Positions 53,009 to 61,108 are shown, counted from the first letter of the stretch. The stretch is DNA of 64,000 nt from an uncultured Bacteroidaceae bacterium (GCA_905235575.1 CAJOLZ010000003.1:1-64000), one strand, 5' to 3'. The notes: a model not told the origin generated them from the sequence alone. Numbers and translations: made by a program.

Positions 53009-55162
53009 CTACCAGATGTCCTCAGGCGTCTCAGGATTGTCATAGACTTCCTTAGAGGCATACTCGAGGAAATCCATGTAGAGATAGCGCGTCGGGTCGT
53101 CCATCACAGACTTGAAGCGGATGTAGTATGTCTCGTCGGGATCCATCGTCTGGCGGAACAGAATGCGGCGGGTACTGATGGTACTCTTGCGGTTGTCATA
53201 CAGAAGCGGGCCCTTCATGAAACCGTTGTTGCGCAGATGCTTGTCAACCTCGGAATCGTAGTCTTCGTCGCCGGTATCTGCTTCCCAACCATAATCATAT
53301 TCTTTGTCTCCTCCGGAGCCATTGTACATAATTTTGTTGCACACTAAACGCAGGTCGAGGGGGATACCCATAACGGCCAGATGGTCCTTATCGCTGCCCC
53401 AGTAGAACTGGACGATGCCTCGTGTACCACCACCGCTCTGCACCTGATAGCGGAGTTCATAGGTACCACGTTTTGGCACGGGCGGCAGGGTGAACGTAAC
53501 GTCCGAGAATCCACGGATGGTGAACTCGTCGCCCTGATAGTTTTCCCACGTCTTGGTCATGGCGGTCCAATAGAAGAACTGTGTATCCTCGCTTATGTCC
53601 ACCTCGCTGAGGTAGGGGTAAACGATATCGGAAGGAATCCATACATTTGTATGCGCCTCGTCGAGCAGCGGGCACATGCGGATGTCGTTGTTGATAAACT
53701 CGGGCATCATAGCTGCCACGTTCCAACGAATACGACCTTTCTGCAGGTTGCTGCGTGTATCTTCGTCGTAAACCAGGAGTTTGTCGATGGGGTATACGAT
53801 GGCATTGCGGAGGCTGTTTTCGCCTTCCATATTCGGGGCGCCGATGAAGATACCCACCTTGTCGGGGTCGCAACTTAGCTCATGATAGTCTCCGCTGCGT
53901 CCGTTGTTGAGGTTCGGGAAACGGTTCAGGAAGATGCCGTTACTCTCCTTACTTTCATAAATTTTAATCAAGCGGCGCTTACCCATCGTCGTGAAGAATT
54001 CACTCATGGCCACACCCAGCGTCTGGTTCTTTACGTAGCCCTTCTCGTTGCGGTGCATCACCAGACGGTCCGGGGCCAGTCGTTCGGGCAGAAGATGATA
54101 GGTGACGAAATGGTAGAGCAGGTTGTTTTCCTTGGTATAGTTGTCGTCATCCACTGCATCGGGATAGACGTTCAGACCGCGGACATAGCTCAACACGTCC
54201 TCAAGCGAGATTTCGTCGGCTGGTTTTCCAATCCATCCTTCCCACAGGCTGTCGGGCTCGGCAAAGAGTGTATAGCCATAGTAGCGGTGTTCAGGAGTAT
54301 GGAAGACTCTCTCGTCCGAATTACCTACGGACTCAATCTTGACGGGTATCTCTCCTCGCTGGTACTTGTCTTCGTAGGCATAGTCCATGTAGAGTCTCAA
54401 CGAGTCCACAAGCCCAGTAGCCTTCAGCATCTTAGCCATGACAGCAAAGCCTCTGCGGTTCTCACTGATGATGTCGTCGATCCACTGGCCCAGCGTATTG
54501 TTGCCGGGGGCAACCACGCGGGTCATCTGATGTATGATTCCGTTGAGCAGCAGGATGTCGTAGTTACGCGTGTCTATGGGAGCCTCGTTAATCGAGTACT
54601 GCTGCAATTCGGTATTCAGGTGGACCGTGAGACGACGGTCATACATGTTGGGGCGTGGAATATCGGCATCCTGAACGACGGGGAAGTCGTATGTACCGTA
54701 ACTTGCCTCGTCGCCGCTGTCGATGATACTGTTGTAGACAATCACTTTCTCGATGGAGTCACGCACGGTCTCGTTGGGGAATCCGTCCCAGGTAGGTTCG
54801 AGAAGGATGCCCTTGCGCCAGAGGGTATCCAGATAGAACTGAATGGCCTCGTTCGTAGGAGCGAATACGGTGTAGTTTCCGCGCGCAGACATCAGCTGGC
54901 TCACGGTGGAAGTGCTCAGACGGCTTACGGGGATGGCCTGGAGCAACGTACAATATTCGCTGTACTCCTCGTGCCGCTGCAGGTAGTCCCACACGGTGGA
55001 GGTGGTGAACACGTAACGTGCCGATTTGTCAACTTCCTCCTGACAGCCCGTCATAGGCAACAGGAGCAGAACGGAAAGAATGACGCCGAGGATTCCCTTG
55101 GGCGTGCCAAAGAAACGGCCACAAAGAGTCTGTTTCTTGCTGTTTTGGTTTAAGGTATGCAT
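53009..55162 (-). CDS. Fasciclin (FAS1)-domain lipoprotein, copy 1
   Basis: The 717-residue lipoprotein has lipobox LPMTGC at about residue 40, after an unusually long basic N-terminus. A FAS1-type region begins near residue 50 (TVWDYLQRHEEYSEYCTLLQAI...LMSARGNYTVFAPTNEAIQFYL), with a second FAS1-like part (about 270-450). The C-terminal beta-rich region contains YELRYQVQSGGGTRGIVQFYW, resembling a carbohydrate-binding domain. It is exported and probably surface-anchored, likely for adhesion or glycan binding. It is a tandem duplicate of the gene at 55503, with identical length and most residues the same by eye. The promoter lies at the same distance in both copies. Confidence 0.85.
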   Translation of the reverse strand: MHTLNQNSKKQTLCGRFFGTPKGILGVILSVLLLLPMTGCQEEVDKSARYVFTTSTVWDYLQRHEEYSEYCTLLQAIPVSRLSTSTVSQLMSARGNYTVFAPTNEAIQFYLDTLWRKGILLEPTWDGFPNETVRDSIEKVIVYNSIIDSGDEASYGTYDFPVVQDADIPRPNMYDRRLTVHLNTELQQYSINEAPIDTRNYDILLLNGIIHQMTRVVAPGNNTLGQWIDDIISENRRGFAVMAKMLKATGLVDSLRLYMDYAYEDKYQRGEIPVKIESVGNSDERVFHTPEHRYYGYTLFAEPDSLWEGWIGKPADEISLEDVLSYVRGLNVYPDAVDDDNYTKENNLLYHFVTYHLLPERLAPDRLVMHRNEKGYVKNQTLGVAMSEFFTTMGKRRLIKIYESKESNGIFLNRFPNLNNGRSGDYHELSCDPDKVGIFIGAPNMEGENSLRNAIVYPIDKLLVYDEDTRSNLQKGRIRWNVAAMMPEFINNDIRMCPLLDEAHTNVWIPSDIVYPYLSEVDISEDTQFFYWTAMTKTWENYQGDEFTIRGFSDVTFTLPPVPKRGTYELRYQVQSGGGTRGIVQFYWGSDKDHLAVMGIPLDLRLVCNKIMYNGSGGDKEYDYGWEADTGDEDYDSEVDKHLRNNGFMKGPLLYDNRKSTISTRRILFRQTMDPDETYYIRFKSVMDDPTRYLYMDFLEYASKEVYDNPETPEDIW

Positions 55163-55195
55163 AGTTGTGTTGTTATTTTTATATCTTTTTCAATG

Positions 55196-55226
55196 CAAAA
55201 CTATAAAAAAACATATATAGAACAAA
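55196..55226 (-). promoter_or_regulatory. Promoter of fasciclin copy 1
   Basis: On the minus strand TTTG (55226-55223), 19 bp, then TAGTTTTG (55203-55196), 34 nt before the ATG. Confidence 0.7.
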
Positions 55227-55282
55227 AAAAAGAAGGAGGAATTTTTCCTTATATCGTATAATAATGCATTAAAAAAGTAAAA

Positions 55283-55362
55283 AACACCATGCTGCGACAT
55301 GAAACGCACCATGCTGCGACAGCCTACGCAACGTGGTGCGCAGGCTGTCGCAACGTGGTGCG
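55283..55362. repeat. 22-bp dyad repeat array R9 (4 units)
   Basis: The units start at 55283 (AACACCATGCTGCG), 55305 (CGCACCATGCTGCG), 55327 and 55349 (both CGCAACGTGGTGCG). The spacers are ACATGAAA, ACAGCCTA and CAGGCTGT. The last two spacers are near reverse complements, so units 2-4 form a long inverted repeat. Downstream of fasciclin copy 2 the left end runs into T-rich sequence on the minus strand. It is the duplicate partner of R10, offset by 2495 bp. Confidence 0.9.
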
Positions 55363-55413
55363 TCGAACGGACGTCTTTCTGTCTATCTTTTTCTTCGGCA
55401 AGGGAGGGATAAA

Positions 55414-55473
55414 GCGCAACACCTTGTGCGTTTTCACCTTTGCGCTCACAGCTCCCGTATTTCAGAGAACCTC
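55414..55473 (+). other. Decayed copy of the tRNA-Arg promoter and 5' end
   Basis: GCGCAACACCTTGTGC, CACCTTTG (55435-55442) and GCTCCCGTATTTCAG...AGAAC (55451-55470) line up with the hairpin, the TACCTTTG promoter and the GCCCCTGTAGTTCA...AGAAC start of tRNA-Arg about 2.5 kb to the right. The resemblance of the promoter part is clear. The tRNA part is weaker and needs an internal gap. Confidence 0.35.
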
Positions 55474-55502
55474 TCAGCGCCCTTCTTGCGTCTTGTTTCG
55501 GT

Positions 55503-57656
55503 CTACCAGATATCCTCGGGCGTCTCAGGATTGTCATAAACTTCCTTAGAGGCATACTCGAGGAAATCCATGTAGAGATAGCGCGTCGGGTCGTCCATCA
55601 CGGACTTGAAGCGGATGTAGTATGTCTCGTCGGGATCCATCGTCTGGCGGAACAGGATACGGCGGGTACTGATGGTACTCTTGCGGTTGTCATACTGAAG
55701 CGGGCCCTTCATGTACCCATTGTTGCGCAGACGCTTGTCAACTTCGGAATCGTAGTCTTCGTCGCCGGTATCTTCTTCCCAACCATAATCATATTCCTTG
55801 TCTCCGGTGACATCGTAGATAAGTTTGTTGCACACTACGCGCAGGTCGAGAGGAATACCCATAACGGCCAGATGTTCCTTATCACTGCCCCAGTAGAACT
55901 GGACGATGCCTCGTGTACCACCACCGCTCTGCACCTGATAGCGGAGCTCGTAGGTGCCACGCTTGGGCACGGGCGGCAGGGTGAACGTAACGTCCGAGTA
56001 TCCACGGATGGTGAACTCGTCGCCCAGATAATTCTCCCACGTCCTCGTCATGCCTGTCCAGTAGCAGAACTGTGTATCCTCAGATACGTCCACACCGCTG
56101 AGGTAGGGGTAAACGGCATCGGAAGGAATCCATACATTTGTATGCGCCTCGTCGAGCAGCGGGCACATGCGGATGTCGTTGTTTATGAACTCGGGCATCA
56201 TTGCTGTCACGTCCCAGCGGATACGGCTCTTCTGCAGGTTGTTGCGTGTATCTTCGTCGTAAACCAGGAGCTTGTCAATGGGGTATACGACCGCATTGCG
56301 GAGGCTGTTGTCGCCTTCCATATTCGGGGTGCCGATAAGGATACCCACCTTGTCGGGGTCGCAACTTATCTCATGGTAGTCTCCTTTGCGCCCGTTGTTG
56401 AGGTTCGGGAAGCGGTTCAGGTAGATACCATTGCTCTCACTGCTTTCATATATTTTAAGCAAACGGCGCTTACCCATCGTGGCGTAGTATTCGCTCATGG
56501 GCACGCCCAGCTGCACGTTCTTTACGTAGCCCTTCTCGTTGCGGTGCATCACCAGACGGTCCGGGGCCAGTCGTTCGGGCAGAAGATGATAGGTGACGAA
56601 ACGGTAGAGCAGGTTGTTCTCCTTGGTATAGTCGTCGTCATCCACGGCATCGGGATAGACATTCAGACCGCGGACATAGCTTGCCACATCTTCAAGGGTT
56701 ATATCTTCGGCTGGCTTTCCAATCCATCCCTCCCACAGACTGTCGGGCTCGGCAAAGAGCGTGTAGCCATAGTAGCGGTGTTCGGGGGTATGGAAGGTCT
56801 TCAGTGCCGCGTCGGTGCCCTTACCTACAAATTTGATGGGAATCTCGCCACGCTGGTACTTGTCTTCGTAAACGTAATCCATGTAGAGTCTCAACGAATC
56901 CACAAGCCCAGTGGCTTTCAGCATCTTAGCCATGACGGAAAAACCTCTGCGGCGCTCGCTGATGATGGTCTCAATCCACTGGCCCAGCGTATTGTTGCTG
57001 GGGGCAACCACGCGGGTCATCTGATGTATGATTCCGTTGAGCAGCAGGATGTCATAGTTGCGTGAGTCTATGGGAGCCTCGTTTATCGAGAACTCCTGCG
57101 ATTCGGAGTCCAGGTGGACCGTGAGACGGCGGTCATACATGTTGGGGCGTGGGATTTCGGCATCTTGTACGATGGGGAAATCGTAGGTACCGTAACTCAT
57201 CTCGTCGCCGCTGTCGATGATACTGTTGTAGACGATTACTTTCTCGATGGAGTCACGCACGGTCTCGTTGGGGAATCCGTCCCAGCTGGGTTCGAGAATG
57301 ACGCCCTTGCGCCAGAGGGTATCCAGATAGAACTGAATGGCCTCGTTCGTGGGAGCGAAGACGGTGTAGTTTCCGCGCGCAGACATCAGCTGGCTCACGG
57401 TGGAAGTGCTCACAGGGCTTACGGGGATGGTCTGCAGCAACGAGCAATACTTACTATACTCCTCGTGCCGCTGCAGGTAGTCCCACACGGTGGAGGTGGT
57501 GAACACGTAACGTGCCGATTTATCAACTTCCTCCTGACAGCCCGTCATAGGCAACAGAAGCAGAATGGAAAGAATGGCACCGAAGATTCCCTTGGCCATT
57601 CTGAAAAGGCGGCCACGAAAGGCCTGTTTTTTGGTGTTTAGATTTAAGGTATTCAT
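55503..57656 (-). CDS. Fasciclin (FAS1)-domain lipoprotein, copy 2
   Basis: The 717-residue lipoprotein (lipobox LPMTGC) has the same domain order as copy 1: basic N-terminus, FAS1 region with YTVFAPTNEAIQFYL, a second FAS1-like part, and a C-terminal beta-rich domain ending YLYMDFLEYASKEVYDNPETPEDIW, identical to copy 1. Differences cluster in the middle (for example KFVGKGTDAALKTFHTPEH against KIESVGNSDERVFHTPEH). Both copies are intact, so both may be used, perhaps with different ligands. Each copy is followed by similar non-coding sequence and preceded by a repeat array. Confidence 0.85.
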   Translation of the reverse strand: MNTLNLNTKKQAFRGRLFRMAKGIFGAILSILLLLPMTGCQEEVDKSARYVFTTSTVWDYLQRHEEYSKYCSLLQTIPVSPVSTSTVSQLMSARGNYTVFAPTNEAIQFYLDTLWRKGVILEPSWDGFPNETVRDSIEKVIVYNSIIDSGDEMSYGTYDFPIVQDAEIPRPNMYDRRLTVHLDSESQEFSINEAPIDSRNYDILLLNGIIHQMTRVVAPSNNTLGQWIETIISERRRGFSVMAKMLKATGLVDSLRLYMDYVYEDKYQRGEIPIKFVGKGTDAALKTFHTPEHRYYGYTLFAEPDSLWEGWIGKPAEDITLEDVASYVRGLNVYPDAVDDDDYTKENNLLYRFVTYHLLPERLAPDRLVMHRNEKGYVKNVQLGVPMSEYYATMGKRRLLKIYESSESNGIYLNRFPNLNNGRKGDYHEISCDPDKVGILIGTPNMEGDNSLRNAVVYPIDKLLVYDEDTRNNLQKSRIRWDVTAMMPEFINNDIRMCPLLDEAHTNVWIPSDAVYPYLSGVDVSEDTQFCYWTGMTRTWENYLGDEFTIRGYSDVTFTLPPVPKRGTYELRYQVQSGGGTRGIVQFYWGSDKEHLAVMGIPLDLRVVCNKLIYDVTGDKEYDYGWEEDTGDEDYDSEVDKRLRNNGYMKGPLQYDNRKSTISTRRILFRQTMDPDETYYIRFKSVMDDPTRYLYMDFLEYASKEVYDNPETPEDIW

Positions 57657-57689
57657 TGTATTGTTGGCCTATTTATCTCTTTCTCTTCA

Positions 57690-57721
57690 CAAATATATAA
57701 AAAATGTATGGCTGAGGCAAA
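57690..57721 (-). promoter_or_regulatory. Promoter of fasciclin copy 2
   Basis: On the minus strand TTTG (57721-57718), 20 bp, then TATATTTG (57697-57690), 34 nt before the ATG, the same distance as in copy 1. Confidence 0.75.
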
Positions 57722-57777
57722 TTAAGAAGCATAGTTTTCTACCATATCGCAGGATAGTGCATCGTATTCGGCATAGG

Positions 57778-57857
57778 AGCACCGTGCTGCGACAGAAAAC
57801 GCACCGTGCTGCGACAGCCTACGCAACGTGCTGCGACGGTCGTCGCACCGTGGTGCG
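57778..57857. repeat. 22-bp dyad repeat array R10 (4 units)
   Basis: The units start at 57778 (AGCACCGTGCTGCG), 57800 (CGCACCGTGCTGCG), 57822 (CGCAACGTGCTGCG) and 57844 (CGCACCGTGGTGCG). The spacers are ACAGAAAA, ACAGCCTA and ACGGTCGT. It lies in a divergent gap between fasciclin copy 2 and tRNA-Arg. A further hairpin GCGCAA-CACC-TTGCGC with T5/A5 flanks follows at about 57909-57931. Confidence 0.9.
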
Positions 57858-57919
57858 TCAAACGGACATCTTGCCCTCCATCAAGTTTTTTTCGACAAAG
57901 AAGGAAAAAGCGCAACACC

Positions 57920-57952
57920 TTGCGCGTTTTTCGTCAAAAATGAGTACCTTTG
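57920..57952 (+). promoter_or_regulatory. Promoter of tRNA-Arg and probably korAB
   Basis: TTG (57920-57922), 22 bp, then TACCTTTG (57945-57952), 14 nt before the tRNA. The -33 part overlaps the GCGCAA/TTGCGC hairpin. Confidence 0.65.
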
Positions 57953-57965
57953 CACTCAAAATAGG

Positions 57966-58037
57966 GCCCCTGTAGTTCAATGGATAGAACTACGGTTTCC
58001 TAAACCGTCAATCCGGGTTCGATTCCCGGCGGGGGTA
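57966..58037 (+). tRNA. tRNA-Arg (anticodon CCT)
   Basis: A full cloverleaf can be drawn. The acceptor GCCCCTG pairs with CGGGGGT, the D stem is GTTC/GAAC, and the anticodon stem ACGGT/ACCGT encloses loop TTCCTAA (anticodon CCT). The T arm is CCGGG-TTCGATT-CCCGG, with discriminator A. CCA is not encoded. It is 25 nt upstream of korA and may be processed from a common transcript. Confidence 0.95.
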
Positions 58038-58062
58038 CAACTAAAAAGAAAAGAGAAAAATC

Positions 58063-59910
58063 ATGGCAGAAACATTGGAAATTAAGGAACTGGACCAAGT
58101 GGTGGTCCGCTTCTCGGGTGATTCCGGCGACGGCATGCAGCTGGCCGGAAATATCTTTTCTACGGTCTCGGCAACCGTGGGCAACAGCATCAGCACTTTC
58201 CCCGACTATCCGGCCGACATACGCGCCCCGCAAGGCTCGCTGACGGGCGTGAGCGGTTTTCAGGTGCACATCGGTGCCGGTCAGGTGTTCACACCGGGCG
58301 ACCTCTGCGACGTGCTGGTGGCCATGAACGCCGCCGCGCTGAAAACGCAGTACAGGTATGCCAAGCCCAACGCAACCATCATCATCGACACCGACTCGTT
58401 CGGACCTAAGGACCTGGAGAAAGCAGCGTTCAAGACCGACGACCCGCTGAAGGAGATGGGCATCGACCCCGACCGCGTAATTGCGTGCCCGCTGACAACG
58501 ATGGTGAAGGACTGTCTGGCCGACAGCGGCATGGACCAGAAAGGCATTCTGAAGTGCCGCAACATGTTTGCACTGGGTCTGGTGTGCTGGCTCTTCAGCC
58601 GCGACACAGAGATAGCCTTCAACTTCCTGCGCGAGAAATTCGCCAAGAAACCCGGACTGGCCGATGCCAACATAAAGGTGATTCAGGCAGGCTACGACTA
58701 CGGACACAACACCCACAGCTCGGCTGCGAACGTATATCGCATCGAGACGAAAAACAAGGTGCCCGGGCGATATATGGACATCACCGGCAACAAGGCCACA
58801 GCATACGGATTCATTGCTGCAGCCGAGAAAGCCGGACTGAAACTCTACCTGGGCTCCTACCCCATCACACCGGCCACCGACGTGCTGCACGAGCTGTCGA
58901 AACACAAGAGCCTGGGCGTGACCACGGTGCAGTGTGAAGACGAGATAGCAGGCTGCGCCTCGGCTGTGGGAGCCTCCTTTGCCGGCGCACTGGCAGTGAC
59001 GAGTACCTCGGGCCCTGGCATCTGCCTGAAGAGCGAGGCCATGAACCTGGCTGTCATCATGGAACTGCCGCTGGTGGTGCTCGATGTGCAACGCGGCGGA
59101 CCTGCCACAGGCCTGCCCACCAAGAGCGAACAGACCGACCTGCTGCAAGTGCTCTTCGGACGTAACGGCGAAAGCCCCATGCCCGTGATGGCCGCACTGA
59201 GTCCCACCGACTGTTTCGACGCCGCCTACGACGCCAGCAAGATGGCACTGGAGCACATGACGCCCGTGGTGCTGCTGACCGACGCATTCGTGGCCAACGG
59301 CTCGGGGGCATTCAAGCTGCCCAAGCTCGACGAATATCCTGCCATCGAACCGCCCTACGTGCCCGAGGAACTGCGTGGTACATGGACGCCCTACATGCGT
59401 GCCGAGAACGGCACACGATACTGGGCTGTGCCGGGACGTGAGGGTTTCGCACACATTCTGGGCGGACTGGAGAAGGACGACAAGACGGGAGCCATCAGCA
59501 CGAATCCCGAGAACCACGACCTGATGACACGCAAGCGTGCCCAGAAGATTGCAAACATCGAAGTGCCCGACCTGGAGGTGCTGGGCGACCGCGACGATGC
59601 CGAACTGCTCATCGTGGGCTTCGGCGGCACCTATGGCCACCTGCGCGCTGCCATGGAGGAGATGCGCTCGCAGGGAAAGAAAGTGGCACTGGCACACTTC
59701 CGTTACATCAACCCGCTGCCCAAGAACACAGCCGAGGTGCTGAAGAAATATCCGCGCGTGGTGGTGGCCGAGCAGAACATGGGACAGCTGGCAGCCTGGC
59801 TGCGCATGAAGGTGGACGGATTCGTTCCCTATCAGTACAACGAAGTGAAGGGTCAGCCTTTCGTAGTGTCTACCCTGGTAAGCAATTTCGAACAAATCAT
59901 AAACAAGTAA
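58063..59910 (+). CDS. korA: 2-oxoacid:ferredoxin oxidoreductase, fused gamma-alpha subunit
   Basis: The 615-residue protein has an N-terminal gamma domain (VVVRFSGDSGDGMQLAGNIFS...ADIRAPQGSLTGVSGFQVHIG), then the alpha pyrimidine-binding part with the hallmark YPITPATDVLHELSKH, and domain II (LIVGFGGTYGHLRAAMEEM). With KorB it oxidises a 2-oxo acid (probably 2-oxoglutarate) with CoA and reduces ferredoxin, a central step in anaerobic Bacteroidales metabolism. The gamma-alpha fusion is the usual form in this phylum. The gene is 4 nt from korB. Confidence 0.95.
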   Translation: MAETLEIKELDQVVVRFSGDSGDGMQLAGNIFSTVSATVGNSISTFPDYPADIRAPQGSLTGVSGFQVHIGAGQVFTPGDLCDVLVAMNAAALKTQYRYAKPNATIIIDTDSFGPKDLEKAAFKTDDPLKEMGIDPDRVIACPLTTMVKDCLADSGMDQKGILKCRNMFALGLVCWLFSRDTEIAFNFLREKFAKKPGLADANIKVIQAGYDYGHNTHSSAANVYRIETKNKVPGRYMDITGNKATAYGFIAAAEKAGLKLYLGSYPITPATDVLHELSKHKSLGVTTVQCEDEIAGCASAVGASFAGALAVTSTSGPGICLKSEAMNLAVIMELPLVVLDVQRGGPATGLPTKSEQTDLLQVLFGRNGESPMPVMAALSPTDCFDAAYDASKMALEHMTPVVLLTDAFVANGSGAFKLPKLDEYPAIEPPYVPEELRGTWTPYMRAENGTRYWAVPGREGFAHILGGLEKDDKTGAISTNPENHDLMTRKRAQKIANIEVPDLEVLGDRDDAELLIVGFGGTYGHLRAAMEEMRSQGKKVALAHFRYINPLPKNTAEVLKKYPRVVVAEQNMGQLAAWLRMKVDGFVPYQYNEVKGQPFVVSTLVSNFEQIINK

Positions 59911-59914
59911 GAAA

Positions 59915-60922
59915 ATGGCACAGTATACATTCCAAGACTTCAAGAAAGGTCAGCCCCGCTGGTGCCCGGGCTGCGGCGATCACTTCTTCCTGAACAGCCT
60001 GCACAAGGCAATGGCCGAGATTGGCATCGCTCCACACGAGACAGCCGTCATCAGCGGCATCGGGTGTAGCAGCCGACTGCCCCACTACATGGCAACATAC
60101 GGCATGAACACCATCCACGGACGTGCAGCCGCCATTGCCACCGGATGCAAGGTGGCCAACCCACGGCTGACCGTATGGCAGGTGAGCGGCGACGGCGACG
60201 GACTGGCCATCGGCGGCAACCACTTCATACATGCCAACCGCAGGAACATAGACCTGAACATGATTCTGCTGAACAACCGCATATACGGACTGACGAAGGG
60301 CCAGTACAGCCCCACCAGCCCACGCGGCTTTGTCTCGAAGAGCAGCCCCTACGGAACAGTGGAAGACCCCTTCCGCCCCGCTGAACTGTGCTTCGGTGCA
60401 CGCGGACACTTCTTCGCACGTGCCGTGGCAACGGACGCGCAGGGAACCATCGACATTCTGAAGGCTGCACAGCAGCACAAGGGTGCCAGCGTGTGCGAGA
60501 TTCTGCAGAACTGCGTCATCTTCAACAACGGAACACACGACAGCGTTTACTCGAAAGAGGGACGCGCCAAGAACGCCATCTACGTGCGCCACGGACAGCC
60601 CCTGGTCTTCGGCGAGAACAAAGAGTACGGACTGGTGCAGGAGGGTTTCGGCCTGAAGGTAGTGGAAATCGGCAAGGACGGAGTGACGATTGACGACATC
60701 CTGGTGCACGACGCACACTGCGAGGACAACACACTGCAACTGAAACTGGCGCTGATGGGCGACGGCGACGGATTCCCCATCGCACTGGGCGTGATACGCG
60801 ACGTGGAGGCACCCACCTACAACGATGCCGTGGAGGCGCAGATTGAGGAGGTGAAGGCTAAGAAAGCCTACCACACGTTTGCCGAACTGCTCGAGACGAA
60901 CGACATCTGGGAAGTGAAGTAA
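59915..60922 (+). CDS. korB: 2-oxoacid:ferredoxin oxidoreductase, beta subunit
   Basis: The 335-residue TPP-binding subunit has WCPGCGDH and GIGCSSR (Fe-S cluster cysteines) and the TPP/Mg motif GDGDGLAIGGNHFIHANRRNIDLNMILLNN. There is no separate ferredoxin-like subunit, consistent with two-subunit Kor enzymes. The complex acts in the cytoplasm. The stop codon TAA at 60920-60922 lies within the first, degenerate unit of repeat array R11. Confidence 0.96.
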   Translation: MAQYTFQDFKKGQPRWCPGCGDHFFLNSLHKAMAEIGIAPHETAVISGIGCSSRLPHYMATYGMNTIHGRAAAIATGCKVANPRLTVWQVSGDGDGLAIGGNHFIHANRRNIDLNMILLNNRIYGLTKGQYSPTSPRGFVSKSSPYGTVEDPFRPAELCFGARGHFFARAVATDAQGTIDILKAAQQHKGASVCEILQNCVIFNNGTHDSVYSKEGRAKNAIYVRHGQPLVFGENKEYGLVQEGFGLKVVEIGKDGVTIDDILVHDAHCEDNTLQLKLALMGDGDGFPIALGVIRDVEAPTYNDAVEAQIEEVKAKKAYHTFAELLETNDIWEVK

Positions 60923-60998
60923 CCACGGTGCGACATCCAACGCACCACGTTGCGAAGCCCGACGCACCACAGTGCGACACCCGTCGCAGCGTGGTGCG
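60919..60998. repeat. 22-bp dyad repeat array R11 (4 units), overlapping the korB stop
   Basis: The units start at 60919 (GTAACCACGGTGCG), 60941 (CGCACCACGTTGCG), 60963 (CGCACCACAGTGCG) and 60985 (CGCAGCGTGGTGCG). The spacers are ACATCCAA, AAGCCCGA and ACACCCGT. The last unit is followed by TTTTT. The array lies in a convergent gap that also holds a separate conventional terminator. Confidence 0.9.
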
Positions 60999-61040
60999 TT
61001 TTTCCCCCCGACATATTTAAGCCACACTGACAGAAACGAA

Positions 61041-61079
61041 GAGAGCGTGCAACCCTCGACCGAGGATTGCACGCTCTCT
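61041..61079. terminator. Bidirectional terminator between korB and the OMP gene
   Basis: GAGAGCGTGCAA and TTGCACGCTCTC form a perfect 12-bp stem with an inner CCTCG/CGAGG stem. AT-rich sequence follows on the right. Confidence 0.8.
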
Positions 61080-61108
61080 ATATTTCCGGATTTAACCCGG
61101 ATTCGAGG

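Noticed and set aside
53009-57656. Fasciclin genes as a SusC/SusD-type pair
   Set aside because: Both proteins are FAS1-type and near-identical. Neither has a TonB plug or barrel, nor the SusD helical pattern.
58000-59943. 647-codon minus-strand ORF over korA and the tRNA
   Set aside because: Antisense of korA, and it runs into the tRNA-Arg. No protein family is recognisable.
4193-60998. The 22-bp arrays as CRISPR arrays
   Set aside because: Spacers are only 8 nt and similar to each other, repeats are 14-nt dyads that vary, each array has only 3-4 units and no cas genes are present.
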